Source: Archegozetes longisetosus (taxonomy: Eukaryota; Arthropoda; Arachnida; Sarcoptiformes; Trhypochthoniidae). From it: DNA of 64,000 nucleotides. The notes beneath the pieces are model-generated. The model was given only the letters and a program-made list of their open reading frames with translations. It ran no database searches and was not told the DNA's origin. A program made the translations under genes and the position numbers. This document shows positions 13,681 through 25,092 of this stretch, piece by piece (the first letter of the stretch is position 1; every line of letters starts with the position of its first letter). The DNA lies in contig JAEMBT020000005.1 of NCBI GenBank assembly GCA_018873245.2, positions 7,984,001 to 8,048,000 of the forward strand, in the 5' to 3' direction.

Positions 13681-15632
13681 TTAGTTCCGAAGTTCATTTT
13701 ACAAGCTTCGTATCTCTTTTCAATTGATAAATTTTTTTGGATTCGCATTTAATATTGATAAGATGGAGTTTTTTTCAATTTTGGATAAATCATTCTTTGC
13801 GATTTTGTTAACTGCTTCATTAAGGAGTTCTTGAACTTCGAATATTTATTTCAAAAGTTTTTTTGTAACTCATTTTACTTGTTAAGTCACTATAGTAATT
13901 AAACTAGTTTATTTGATAACAGTTGATCGTTAAGTTTGTACTATGAAAAAACATTAAAAGTTGTAGAATTCTTTTCGCAATTTCAGATTTAACTCAAATA
14001 CAGTTTGCAAAACAGCTAGACATAGATATTTAAGTGAGTGTACTAAACAAATATATGAAATCATACAATAATCAATAAAATTACTTGAAGGTGTGGATTA
14101 CTACAAGTGGCTTGATATACGAAATATAAATGAAATAGAGTGTAATCAAAAACAGATATTAGTCTTTTGTTTCACGGTTTATGAATAGCTGGATGTAGCT
14201 GTAGTTCTGGAGTGTTTATGATATCTTCTGTTTTGACTAAAATTCTACCGATTTCTTTTGAAATGGGAAGCCGATCAGTTGAAAGTAGATCGGTAACATG
14301 TCATTAACTAGCTTTAAGTCAATAAATGATCAACAATATCTATTTATAGAATACTTTCCGGTTCGCGTAGACTTCTCGGCCAAAGATTTTGGCCGAGTTA
14401 GGTGGATTAATTTTTAGAAATCTTTTTACTGAAGTTCCAGTCATTTGCAAGAAATAAAAATTATACTGTATATCCAGACTCAATATGAGTTATATTTTAA
14501 GAATATAAAAAGATTTATATCTAAAATCTCTAGCGGAAAAGTATGCACGGGTCGTTGTACCGATTTTCAATTGAGTAGCAACTTATATGTGAGTCTTCGT
14601 GGTGTTGATGTAGCATTTCATACCTCAAACCAATAGGTCTTTAGGTTCGAATTTGATATATTATCAATGTTTATTTAACTCTTAAGTCTTCTTTTTTTTA
14701 ATGAGAAGATTTTTGACAAGTTTTTAGAAATCGAATTATTAGTTATTGAATGAACTCATTTTTAGAAAATTTTATTGTAATTGAACCATGTTATAATTTA
14801 AAACAAATAGTGTACCTAACACTTTAAAGAAAATATTAAGAATTCTTTAAAGCTCAGCCATTTTTTCAAAAACTAAATAAGGATTAATAATTAAATTAAA
14901 AATGATTCGCTAAAAGCTTTTTTATTTAAAAAGTTTAGGGTTAATCAGATCCGAAATATTAGTGCATAGCACGCTAGGTTTATCAAAGCTATCAAGTCAC
15001 TAAAGTGTTACTACAAATTTCTCAGTGTTTATTCTCAGTATGAGTGCGAATAGAGGTTCAGGACTACTGTAGAGCCTGAGCCTCAAACCTCAGGTTCTGA
15101 AACTACGAACCTCAAGCTTAAACCTCTTTCAAAATTCAGAACCTGAATCCGAGTCCAGATCAGAGATTCATATTCGGGTTCGGACTCGAAAGGTTCTAAG
15201 GTTCATTTATGCTCAGCATTAATTAGAACAGTACTTTTACACTATAAATTTCATCGTACGCTGTTTCTCTCAATCAATTTTTGCTGGGTTTATCATTTTG
15301 AAACAGTAAGTTTTGCTTTAATGCATTATACCACGCGCGCGAGTAGCCAAAACTTGACCAAAATTTTGCAAGTGTCTTTTAATGGTTTTGTCCACATAAT
15401 AATAAAGTTTCATCTCATTATCTCAAGTAGTTCTTAAGTTATTCAGAAAACATTGACTGGATTTATCAATGCGAAACGGAGTGTATATCCTCTAATGTGA
15501 GTGTTTCGTAGGCCACCCCTTCGTGTCAGTAAAAACGTATTCTCTTTCGTCGACATATTTGTTGGTTAATGCAAATATTTCTTACTTTCCATTATAACTA
15601 TTAAAATTAAACTTTTGATAATATCTTCAAAG
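13681..15632. other. intergenic with a short hairpin and GAACCT-rich stretch
   Basis: No gene seen. A perfect hairpin with arms CTCGGCCAAA sits at 14375-14397. At about 15050-15215 many imperfect copies of AACCTCA/GGTTC in both orientations form a locally GC-richer, self-complementary patch of unknown origin. Confidence 0.5.
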
Positions 15633-16648
15633 ATGGACGAATCAACTGATATAAGTTGTGGCAATAATAAACAAAATGTTATATTGAAAAGAGATTCATT
15701 TAGTCATAGAATATGTGATGATTTGTGTGAAGTCTTACTGAGTTATCTCCCATTTGAAGACAAAATACGTTTTGAGTGCGTATCAAAACAGTTTCAAAAC
15801 TTAATATTCAACAAGGTTTATGAACTAAACTGTGATATATTTTGAAAAAGAGCAAAAGTGCTTGTATTGAAAAAATGGATATAATTGTATTGAAAAGTGT
15901 TTTAAAGAAGTGCAAATTGGTTAGCAAAATTCAAGTTAATATTGACATTATAAATAATAACTCAATTCTTAGACTAATTACCTATTACTCGAAATATTTG
16001 AAAACATTAAAGTTTTCATTTAATCACATCAGTAATAAAACTATCAAAAAATTCCGACACAAATGTGGCTCTAAATTGAATGAAATTCAGTTTAATGATC
16101 ACTCAATGATTGATAAGATATTGAACTATTGCCCCAATTTATTGTCTTTAACTGGCGTTAAATTAAGTCATTTGGTTAGTTGTAACGATAATTTTGTGTT
16201 TAGTAAACTTAGGAAAGTTGGCTTTAGCTGTCACAACAATGAAATTGCACTAATGAAAAAATTTGCTAATAATTATAGAAACACTATTAAAAGTCTTTCA
16301 ATTGAAATTTATATCATAACATTCGATGACAACAATTCAAGCGATTTGTTTGGGCCAATTTCGCGTTTGGAAAATTTACAGACATTGAGCTTCAAATTTG
16401 ATTCATTGAATACTATATCACAATCATTTATCAATAGTTTGATACTAATAGCAGAAAAATGCACTCAGATTCAAGGTTTTAATATTGATATTGATTGGAA
16501 AGAAAGTGGTTATAATTATTTGATTCTGAATCAAATAACACAAACATTGGGTCATTTCACACGAAAAAAGCATTTAGAGTTAGGCGGAAATATTTGGACT
16601 AATAGTTCGAGTCTTAAGCTTTTAAGGATTGCAACTTATAATAGATGA
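15633..16648 (+). pseudogene. F-box / leucine-rich-repeat-like protein gene with a frameshift
   Basis: The chosen start is ATG 15633. Residues 27-60 are an F-box: ICDDLCEVLLSYLPFEDKIR followed by FECVSKQFQNLIF. F-box proteins recruit substrates to SCF ubiquitin ligases through Skp1. After residue 70 the frame stops (TGA at 15843-15845). The protein continues without loss in another frame from 15842 for 268 codons, rich in L/I repeats suggestive of degenerate LRRs (for example LKTLKFSFNHI and LENLQTLSFKFDSL). The two parts overlap by a few bases and no intron fits, so I call a frameshift. The copy could be a recent pseudogene, carry a sequencing error, or use an unusual splice. The stop at 16646-16648 may also be early. 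Neighbours give no functional hint. Confidence 0.65.
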
Positions 16649-17445
16649 ATTTTCAATATTATCGATAATTTTTCACTCATAGTCAGTTCGTTTGATTAGT
16701 AGACCAAAATAGCTCAGCACATTTGACTCATTCATATGATTAGCTAAGATCAAGCTTAAAATTAATTTCAAACATGGTATAAATATTCAGACAATGAATT
16801 ACCAATGTTCGCAAGCGATGCAAAGTTTAAGTTTTGCAGTTAACATATTCAAAATTTATTAATTTTTGATTAGTGGATGAAGTGAATCATTCCAATACCA
16901 CGAAGCTATAATAGAATTTTGATTATTTGCCAGTATTGTACGATAATGATATTAAAACCAGAAAATTTACTAGTAATGGAACGGTTTTATTCTTAACATC
17001 TCAATGGTATAAGTATTTAATGAAAAACTTGTCGATGCCAATAACGAACAAACTTTAATAATAGAATTATATATTATACAGCATTAGTCATTCTTTAAAA
17101 CTATCTAAAATTATTTTATTTGACTTTATACAAAACACATGAGGCCTTTCGAAAACACGTACAGTAGAATGACTCATGTCTTAATGTTTTGTAACTTAAT
17201 ACTACATAAATAAACAAACTTAATGCAAAAGTTATAAGCAATACAGTAGTAGAACGGTACTGGGTTTTATTGACAATCTTACATGGGCAGTAGAACGGTA
17301 TTACGAAAACATTATCTATATTGGGACGGTATCAGAAATGACTTAAGATTTTTCCAATCACTATTTTTTGAACAATTTTATATTATTATTTTAATATATA
17401 TACATATATATACAACTTGAGCTTGAGCTGCGCTTTTTCATATCT
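16649..17445. other. intergenic, nothing recognised
   Basis: AT-rich sequence. It ends in a TA-dinucleotide-rich run (17390-17413) and a short CTTGAGCTTGAGCT stretch that resumes as AGCTCAAG repeats after the foldback element. Confidence 0.45.
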
Positions 17446-18135
17446 GGTTTAAATTAGATATATATAAACTCAGTTTAGAAACTAACTGCCGGTATTCAAC
17501 CTTGATAACTTTTGAAATACTTATTCAAATTAAACGCGGTTTTCACTAAAATGAAGTTTATCTCCACCGATTAACGATTAATATGCTAAATTTATGAAAA
17601 TATTAAAAAATATTTTAAAGATATTTTAAACAAAATTCATGCTTTTACAAAGGAGTTAGTCAGATTTCGCTTAATCGCCCACCTAGCCAAAATGGGTATC
17701 AAATTAAAGCATATTAAGACTAGAATTGAAAGCAAAAAGAATTTTTAAAAAATATGAAGGTTGAGAAGAGATATGGGCTTTTAAATGTATTTAATTTCTT
17801 GACGTTAACCATTAAAAGTTCATATCTCCTCAACCTTCATATTTTTGAAAAATTCTTTTTGCTTTCAATTCTATTCTTCATAAGCTTTAATTTGATGCCC
17901 ATATTGGCTTGGTGGGCGATTAGGCGAAATCTGACTAACTCCTTTGTAAAAGCATGAATTTTGTTTAAAATATCTTTTTTAATATTTTCATAAGTTTAGC
18001 ATATTAATCGTTAATCGGGGGAGATAAACTTCATTTTAGTGAAAACCGCGTTTAAATTGGATAAGTATATCAAAAGTTACGAGGTTTGAATACCGGCAGC
18101 TAGTTTCTAAACTGAGTGTATATCTGATTTAAAAT
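17446..18135. mobile_element. large foldback element (~330-bp inverted arms)
   Basis: The left arm (about 17446-17790) and right arm (about 17815-18135) are inverted copies of each other across almost their whole length. Examples are AAACTCAGTTTAGAAACTA against TAGTTTCTAAACTGAGT at the outer ends, and ATGAAGGTTGAGAAGAGATA against its near complement close to the centre. Only about 25 bp separates them. A 67-codon open frame at 17754-17957 runs through the palindrome and is an artefact of it. No transposase is present. A divergent single-arm relative lies at 63430-63760. Confidence 0.8.
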
Positions 18136-18320
18136 GTCCTAAAATTTAGTGAATAGCATAAGCTAGCTGTGAACTAAGCTAAGCTGCGCCTGAAGCTCAA
18201 TTTTAGCTGTTTTGGAGCTTACAAGCTCAGTCTTCAAGCCCAGGCTATGATGAAGCACAGCTCAAGTTCAAGCTCAAGTTCAAGCTCAAGTTGTTGAGCT
18301 TGAAGCTGAGCTAATTTGAA
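18136..18320. repeat. AGCTCAAG-type simple repeat patch
   Basis: Many imperfect copies of AAGCTCA and CAAGCTCAAGTT lie directly downstream of the foldback element. A shorter piece of the same repeat lies on its other side (17412-17435), so the foldback appears to have inserted into, or expanded next to, this repeat. Confidence 0.55.
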
Positions 18321-20417
18321 GCCAATTTATTTTATAAAGCAAAACAGTATCAGCTTAAAGTAGTAATGAATATTGAACAGTTTATCATATATTGGGAAAA
18401 TAGGTATTAAACTACATCTATTGTATTTAACGATGAGATGCATTCCTGAACTGTGATTACTCTTTTCAAAATAAATTTCACTTTAAACTGAGCAAAATTA
18501 ATTTCACAATAAAACGATTTTTGACATATCTCACAAATAAATATCAAAACCGTGTACTATCTATTAATACCTAACAGACTCAGATTTGCCCGATATTCAA
18601 AAGTAACAAGGTATACTTAGTGTTGCCACTTTTCAATCAAGAAGGCATTCGCTAGATTTTAATTTAATGTCCAGATATTATTTTATGATATTAATTTATG
18701 TGAGGCACCGAAACCTGAGCTTATCTTTAGTTTTTATCAAGAAGTTCACTTCAAAAATATGAATTTGAAGTTTTCAAAGAATGTGTTAACTGACTTATTA
18801 GTAATCGTCTAAAAACCAACTGATCATAGGCTGAAACTATCTAAACATTTATGTAAATACTAATATAATAAACTATGAACCTTAGGACAAATCTAAGCGA
18901 TTAAGTATTCATGTAGATATTATTTTATTCTTCATGCCATTCAGAGAAAAGTAAATTAAAATAATGCACTTCTAGTCAGGAAAATGATATTTGACAATAA
19001 TGTGAACTCAAGGTAACGGCACAATAATAATGAACTAAGTTTTTCTTCTAAGGCAGTTAAAGTGTTCATAAAATATACGTACAAAAAATTCTTGGAAGTG
19101 AACTTTTTGATAAAATATTTTAATATAATGTATAGTTACAAATCAATCTTTACAGGTTTGAACTCAGATCTAATCCTTGATGATCCAGGCTAAACATGGA
19201 CAGGTGTAATTCTGTGTAATGTTATTTAAAAATAGAGTTTAAATGTATAGTCAATTTTTCATATAAAACACTATTAATTAAATTGAAACTTTGATATAAA
19301 TAGATTCAAAGTTTTTAGAATAAATGCTCTGTCAATAGTTAAAACATTATTTGAGCTTATTAATTATACAATTTCCTTAACAATATATAAGTTTTTAAAC
19401 TGATTTCTCATTGAAGGTATCATAATTAGAATTATTCAAAATTACTTTTAGAATATAATGGGTATTATATTGAATTTCACCTCTAAAATCAATATTTAGA
19501 ATATTGAATATAATGGGAAAACATTGAAAACTGATTATTTTATGATTGCATATTTACCTGGATAAATATCAATATCATTCAAAATTTTGCTTATTTTTGG
19601 AACAATGTTAAAAAACAGTTACGCTTTTATCGATTTTATAAAACAAGCGATTTAATATATTTCTATGTAGAACTCAAAATTAATTCGAAATTTTTCTATC
19701 TCTAACGGTTTTTGCTGTTGAGGAGGACGATAATTGTTTGGGATCCTTATACTTACAATTTGTATTTAAATGTGTAGCATTTGCAATAAATTTAATTTAC
19801 AGATAACGCTTGTGGCCGCACCGATTCACTATATTCAGTATAAACTGTAGTTCAAATATTAAGTACTTTATTTCAACACATTTAAAGCATATTTCTCAAC
19901 GATATAAAAGTTGATTGCACAAAATTTGAATAGTAATATTCATATTCACCTCATAACCTGATCTTTTCGTGTAAAATAGACATTTATTTCAGTATTTTAT
20001 ATTATTTTACTTTGAGACTCATTGTTAGTGTGAAAATTATAAGTAATTCACTTTCGTAATAATATTTTATTTTATAGACTCTAAAAATAAGCGATCTAGT
20101 AACCAAAATAAGAACTTTATTGATCATAAGTCATACAGTTTGTAATCGATACAAATAAATGATAAAATGCTTCATATTATATTAAAGTTTTTATTTACTA
20201 TTTCTATTTCGAGCTAATAATAGTGATTGAAGTTGAATTAATTTTAACAGAATATTTGAGATCTTAAGTGAATCTATGAGCTTGGTAAACTCACGAATAG
20301 TTCTAGTTTTGAACTAAACTATAGCTGACTGTAATTGTAATATCGAGAATTATTGTCCATATTCAAAATTTGAATCTTTTAAGAGCGGAGAAGTTTTCAT
20401 TTGACAATTTATAATTA
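18321..20417. other. intergenic, nothing recognised
   Basis: AT-rich, no coding similarity seen on either strand. Confidence 0.5.
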
Positions 20418-20996
20418 CAGCCAAACCTCTATAATCTGACACGATATTTTGCTATCACCATTAGTCGATTTATGGAGATTGTCGGTTTGTAGAAAAACCT
20501 CTTTAATTCGACATGTCGGAATAAAGAGGTATAATTTTAAGTGCGTTAATTATTATTATTTAAAAACTTAGAAATAACTAAAAGAACTGTTAATTAAAAA
20601 ATTCATTCAAAGTGACTTGTCAGGCTTTACATTTTTCCTTAACAACAGTGGCTTCTAACGTGCTTTTTATACTCTCAACGTTTTGAATCAGCTCAGGATG
20701 CTTTTGTTGAGGAAATATGTATAATATATTAATCATCAGAAATGATTTATTTGAACTAAAGAAACACATCTCGAGTTTATTAGATAGGCACCTCAGTGTC
20801 GAATTGTAAAGGTTCTAATGAATAGGAGATAACTATTGAAGGAAAAAACTATTGTCGGATTACGGAGAATGGAGGTGTCAAATTGAAGAGGTTTTTATAA
20901 TACAAACTTCTACGTAAGATATTTTTGGAAATAAGATAAAGTCGAATTTGAGAGGTTGTCGTGTTATAGAGGTGTCGGTATAAGGAGGGTTGACTG
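20418..20996 (-). mobile_element. pogo-like non-autonomous element keeping a transposase tail
   Basis: It begins CAGCCAAACCTCTATAATCT and ends AAGGAGGGTTGACTG, with TA on both sides (20416-20417, 20997-20998). The ends and several internal CCTCTATAA motifs are those of pogo/Tigger elements. On the minus strand at about 20605-20720 a readable stretch ends in TLNEFF, preceded by an acidic/lysine segment, as at the C-terminus of pogo-family transposases. The rest of the transposase is gone. At 579 bp this is a deletion derivative. Its right end lies 14 bp before the start codon of the receptor-like gene. Confidence 0.75.
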
Positions 20997-21010
20997 TATA
21001 AACATTCGAA

Positions 21011-22394
21011 ATGGATATAGGTTCTGAACAAGTGGTCAATGTGTCTGAAATTAATGATAACAATCTGGCTATTAATGATATAGATGTACCACTTTATAAA
21101 TATGGAATTATGTTTAGATATGATATCAACAACTATTTTGATAGTGAAGCCAAGAAAAGGAAACAAAAACTCAAATCCAACGCTATGAGTATTTGGCTTC
21201 TGATCAATATCCTGAGATTGTTGATCACCATAATCAGTGTTGAGAATGGAAAAGTTCCTAAATACTACTTTGAATTACTTCAGCATGTCGGAGGTTTAAC
21301 TGAATTTTGTTGCTTTTTAACATCTGTGGCACTTGTTTTCTCATTCACTGTTATAAGGCTTTTCAATAGTAAAGAAAAAATTAACTTTCGATGGCTAGAA
21401 GTCATCAAAGTTCTGAAAGGACTACAAAATGTGAATACAATTGGCATATATGAAGTAAATAACTTTAAAAAATTTGCCAAACGATTAAAAATTATGTTAA
21501 AACTCATTGAATTAGAAGTGCGAATTATTGCGGCTTTCCTTTCTGTGATAGGAATTACTGTGTTAATAAATACTTATGACTGGAAGGATATTATAAATTA
21601 TGGAATATTAAGTGTTGTTATTAGTATTGTATATGGTACTGCATTTGTCATAATAATTTCTTATAGTTTTTTCTATTATTTCATTATTTGCTATTATTGT
21701 AAATTCAGATTCAAATCGCTTAATAATAAACTATTAAACACAGATACAGATATAGTATTCTCCAGTTCTAGAGTTATATTTGAATTAATCGAAGAACACA
21801 ACAATGTCTGTAATGATATTTTACTTCACAATAAATTCTGGTCCAAATATTTATTTGCATTGACTTATGCTCTGATTCCCATAAATCTAATAGCTTTACA
21901 ACTGATCTTCTTCGAAGATCTACTTTTGGTAACTTTTTATTGTGTGGCATTTCACGTTACTATTTGGTTATTATCTCACTTTACAATCAATTTGATCACT
22001 GCATCAATCAATAAAGAATCATCAAATTCATTTAAATATTTTTATAAATTTTATTTGGAATCCAAAAGTAATTTTGGATTGAAGAATAAAATCAAAGTAA
22101 GTTACTAAAAGCGATTCTTGTTCTTTGAGTGAATTTATAATGAAATGTTGAATTTGTATTATATTTAGCTGTTGAACACAATGGAAAGAGTGAGCAATAA
22201 TAGGCTTCTAATTGGGTTTTTATGTGGTAATCAATTCGTTATGACACCATTCATTGCATTCAAAGTAAGACTTTTCATAAATTATAATTTTTTATTTAAA
22301 ACGATTACAAAGAATATTCTTTATAATATAGATGTTCGCAATATTCTGTCGATTCTTTTTACTTACAAATAGAGTCGCGAATACTTTGAAATGA
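21011..22394 (+). CDS. seven-helix chemoreceptor-like (Gr/Or superfamily-like) membrane protein
   Basis: Three exons are inferred: 21011-22096 (donor GTAAGT), 22169-22264 (acceptor TATTTAG, donor GTAAGA) and 22332-22394 (acceptor AATATAG), all in phase 0, giving 414 residues. Hydrophobic segments lie at about residues 61-77, 96-116, 171-187, 199-229 (probably two spans), 281-301, 304-330 and near the C-terminus (380-400), with a polar N-terminus of about 55 residues. Length, topology and two phase-0 introns close to the C-terminus are known features of arthropod gustatory/odorant receptor genes. The segment ELIEEHNNVC is reminiscent of the loop before the last helices of such receptors. The insect Gr TYhhhhhQF signature is absent. 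The ligand is unknown. A polyadenylation signal AATAAA is at 22486-22491. Alternative: a lineage-specific multispan protein. Confidence 0.6.
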
Positions 22395-23319
22395 GTGTAA
22401 CTATTTGGCAAGTTATCTGTCTGCTCGTCAATAATTGTCAGTACAATTTTGTCTCTTGTTTTCGATATCCGTTTCTAAATTTCTAAATAAAAGATCACTT
22501 AATATTGTCTTGAGAACGTTTGTTTAATATAGTAGAAAGCCTTTTACTGTTTTCTATTTTGTAGATCGAATTAAAACACGTTTATGTACTGTATTTGTAC
22601 AAAATTAACTGTTCTTTTAGGAGTAGTCTTTTTTCTGCAGAATTGAAGACTGTTTTAAATAGTCTAGATTTTGAGGCTTTTGTAGACAGAATCCTCAAAT
22701 ATTTCTTAACCGACTTAAATAATTAAAATAATTATTTTAATAAAAAATGAAATCTTCATTTGAATAGATAATTAAACTTAAATTCTCAATAATTTGTCAA
22801 TAATTTTGAAATACTTTAAGGATATCTTATATGAATGAACAAAGGTCAATAAATAATGGCTTTAAAATCATAATAACAGTACTCCATTTCTACAAACTAT
22901 TAAAAGCTCTTGAATTCGAGTATTTAAACAGAATTTTTGAGTATACATGGATTAAGATGAAAATAATAACCTTTTTAATGCCTTAGAGCTGATATGAATT
23001 CAAAATTTTAGTTCTATGTATAAATCAAGTCTATATCATGTTATTCGAAAGAGTTAAATTTCGATGTTGAAATTGATTTACTGTTTCAGGCGACATGAAG
23101 TAATGAAGTGGTATTTTCTTCAAACTTCTTATCAGTTCGTAACATTTTGTATTTGCTTAATTCAATTAATAATTGAATTAGTTTTACTTTTTCATAAAAC
23201 AATACAAATATGAATTTAAAAGCTTTTAATTCAATTGACATTCAAGAATGTTCCACCAATCATATGAATGAACTCAACAAATAAACGCATTCAAGTTTCA
23301 CAAAAAATTTGTTATCGAT
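22395..23319. other. 3' flank and intergenic, nothing recognised
   Basis: Contains the AATAAA of the receptor-like gene at 22486. Otherwise AT-rich with no gene seen. Confidence 0.45.
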
Positions 23320-23972
23320 TTGAGGTGAACCAGGTTAATGTGTCTAAGGGGTTTCTCGACCTCCCACCCGCAAGAATGATACATCATTGGATTCAGTTCG
23401 TCGAGCTGAACATTTTGATACCGCACTTGACCACTTACAACCCGAATCTGACCACTTCTAGCCAACTCCCGACGGAAGTGGCCGACTCCGCCAAGTGATA
23501 TATCGTTGGAATCAGGACATCGAACTGAGTATTTTGACACTTCACGTGATCAATTATCTCAAGTAGTTATCGAGATATTCAACTTTTAGTTCTTCAACTC
23601 AGGATATCGACATACAGTTACAGAGAAGCTAGCATCACCTATGGGTGCCATACAGACCTAGCCCCTCGAGAAATACTGGTTTGTTCATTACAAGACACTA
23701 AATCAAACAATGATGGATATCTCGAGAACTACTTGTGATAATTTATCAAATGAAGTATCAAAATGCTCAGTTCGATATCCTGATTCAAATGACATATCAC
23801 TTGGCGGGGTCAGCCACTCCAGTGGGAAGTTGGCCAGAAGTAGTCAGATCGGGTAGGAAGTAGTCAAGTGTGATGTCAAAATGTTCAACTCGACGAACTG
23901 AATACAATGGTTTATCACATTTAGGGGTGGGATTGGGAACCTCCTAGACTTATTAACCCGAGTTGACTCGTT
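23320..23972. mobile_element. foldback element, family 2, copy 1
   Basis: The left part (about 23320-23620) and right part (about 23680-23972) are inverted copies. TTCGTCGAGCTGAACATTTT at 23397 pairs with AAAATGTTCAACTCGACGAA at 23878, and ATCGAACTGAGTATTTTGA pairs with its near complement at 23756. It is locally more GC-rich than its surroundings. The central 23640-23790 segment (CCCCTCGAGAAATACT onward) recurs inside the 28168-28535 element. Open frames across it in both directions are palindrome artefacts. Confidence 0.75.
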
Positions 23973-24483
23973 AATTTGTACCAAAATTTTTAATTGTAGT
24001 TACAAATATTAAAAACAATGGATTTGCACTCAGTTTTAAATCTGATTCAAAATTATTTCTCAGCTCGAAAAATGAATTGTAAATTAATGATTGCAAAACA
24101 GGATTCTACAAAATCAAGCTGATGGTAGAGATGGCAAATACTCATCAAAAAAACTATAATCTCTGTAAATTCCTCATAAATTTATCTTTAGAAAATTCAT
24201 TTTCTATTCAATACAGTAGTATATGGCCCGATTAATAATTCTGCATAATAGATATACCTAAACTTTGAAAAGCGCTGAATTATTATTACATCGCGAGATC
24301 TTTTATGCAATTTTAGGTATTCTTCGATTCCGAAGAAGACCTAAAATTATGCAATTCCTTTATTTTGTTAGAATAACCTGAATATCAAACAATTAATAAT
24401 TGAGTTGAAAATTTTATATAAATCACTCAAAGGTGTGGATTCTGTGGAAAAAATTTCTTCTACGGTAGCACTGAGTAAAAACC
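23973..24483. other. intergenic upstream of first CAP copy
   Basis: Includes an imperfect hairpin at about 24308-24355 (TGCAATTTTAGGT...ACCTAAAATTATGCA). No gene. Confidence 0.45.
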
Positions 24484-24491
24484 TATAAAAA
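24484..24491 (+). promoter_or_regulatory. TATA box of CAP copy P1
   Basis: TATAAAAA in the context GCACTGAG..AAACCTATAAAAAGAG. The same context precedes the other CAP copies. The ATG is 50 bp downstream. Confidence 0.6.
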
Positions 24492-24540
24492 GAGACACGA
24501 ATTCAAATTAAGTTATTCTTCAAGTTTATACTGAAACAAA

Positions 24541-25092
24541 ATGATTTGCAAATTGTTTATTATTTTGATACTAATCACTGGTAAGTCTTTCAATCACATA
24601 ATTTATTGTATGGTCTGATATACACTCGCATTAAATAGAACAAGAGTTTAAAACTTTAGTTTGTATTTCAGTGGAATTATGTTCGGGCAGGGAGCCATTT
24701 CTTGATGAAACAGATGCCGATTTTTTCAATGATTGTCTTAAGACTCAATGACTATCGAGCAATTCATAGAACTCCTGCACCTACATTGGATCAGAACGTA
24801 AGTATATGTGATAAAACAATGTTTCCATCTTAAAATCATTTGTTTGGTCAATTATTTGAGAACTGATTTTTTGAGTGATATGAGAAATATTTAAATCATT
24901 TGAATGTTATCCTAAACTATGGTTTAGTATGAACTGATTATCGTTTAGACCGTAACGTATGCTAAGACTCGACGCAGTTGGAGATCACAAAGTGAAGGAT
25001 TGAGTGCCGGACACTCTGATCTGTCTAAAAGTTATAGCGAAGACTTGTACTGGCTCAGAACTACTCGTAATTCTGTGGCTTCGTATAACTAA
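24541..25092 (+). pseudogene. CAP/SCP-domain secreted protein, degenerate copy P1
   Basis: Exon 1 (24541-24580) encodes a signal-peptide-like start MICKLFIILILIT with donor GTAAGT. Exon 2 follows TATTTCAG at about 24672 and encodes the Cys-containing linker (ELCSGREPFLDETDADFF). The frame then breaks inside NDCLKT: two bases are missing compared with the intact paralogs before NDYRAIHRTPAPTLDQN. Exon 3 (from about 24952) still shows YAKTRR..SAGHSDL but has lost the GENLYW glutamate (GEN became SED) and stops early at 25090. No exon 4 follows. The promoter TATA and splice signals survive, so decay is recent to moderate. Confidence 0.8.

Noticed and set aside
17754..17957. 67-codon open frame with a hydrophobic segment
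   Set aside because: It runs across the centre of the foldback palindrome, and a similar frame occurs in the related repeat at 63438-63638, so it is a repeat artefact.
23268..23540. Two overlapping open frames on opposite strands
   Set aside because: Both lie in an arm of the family 2 foldback element and show no protein motif.
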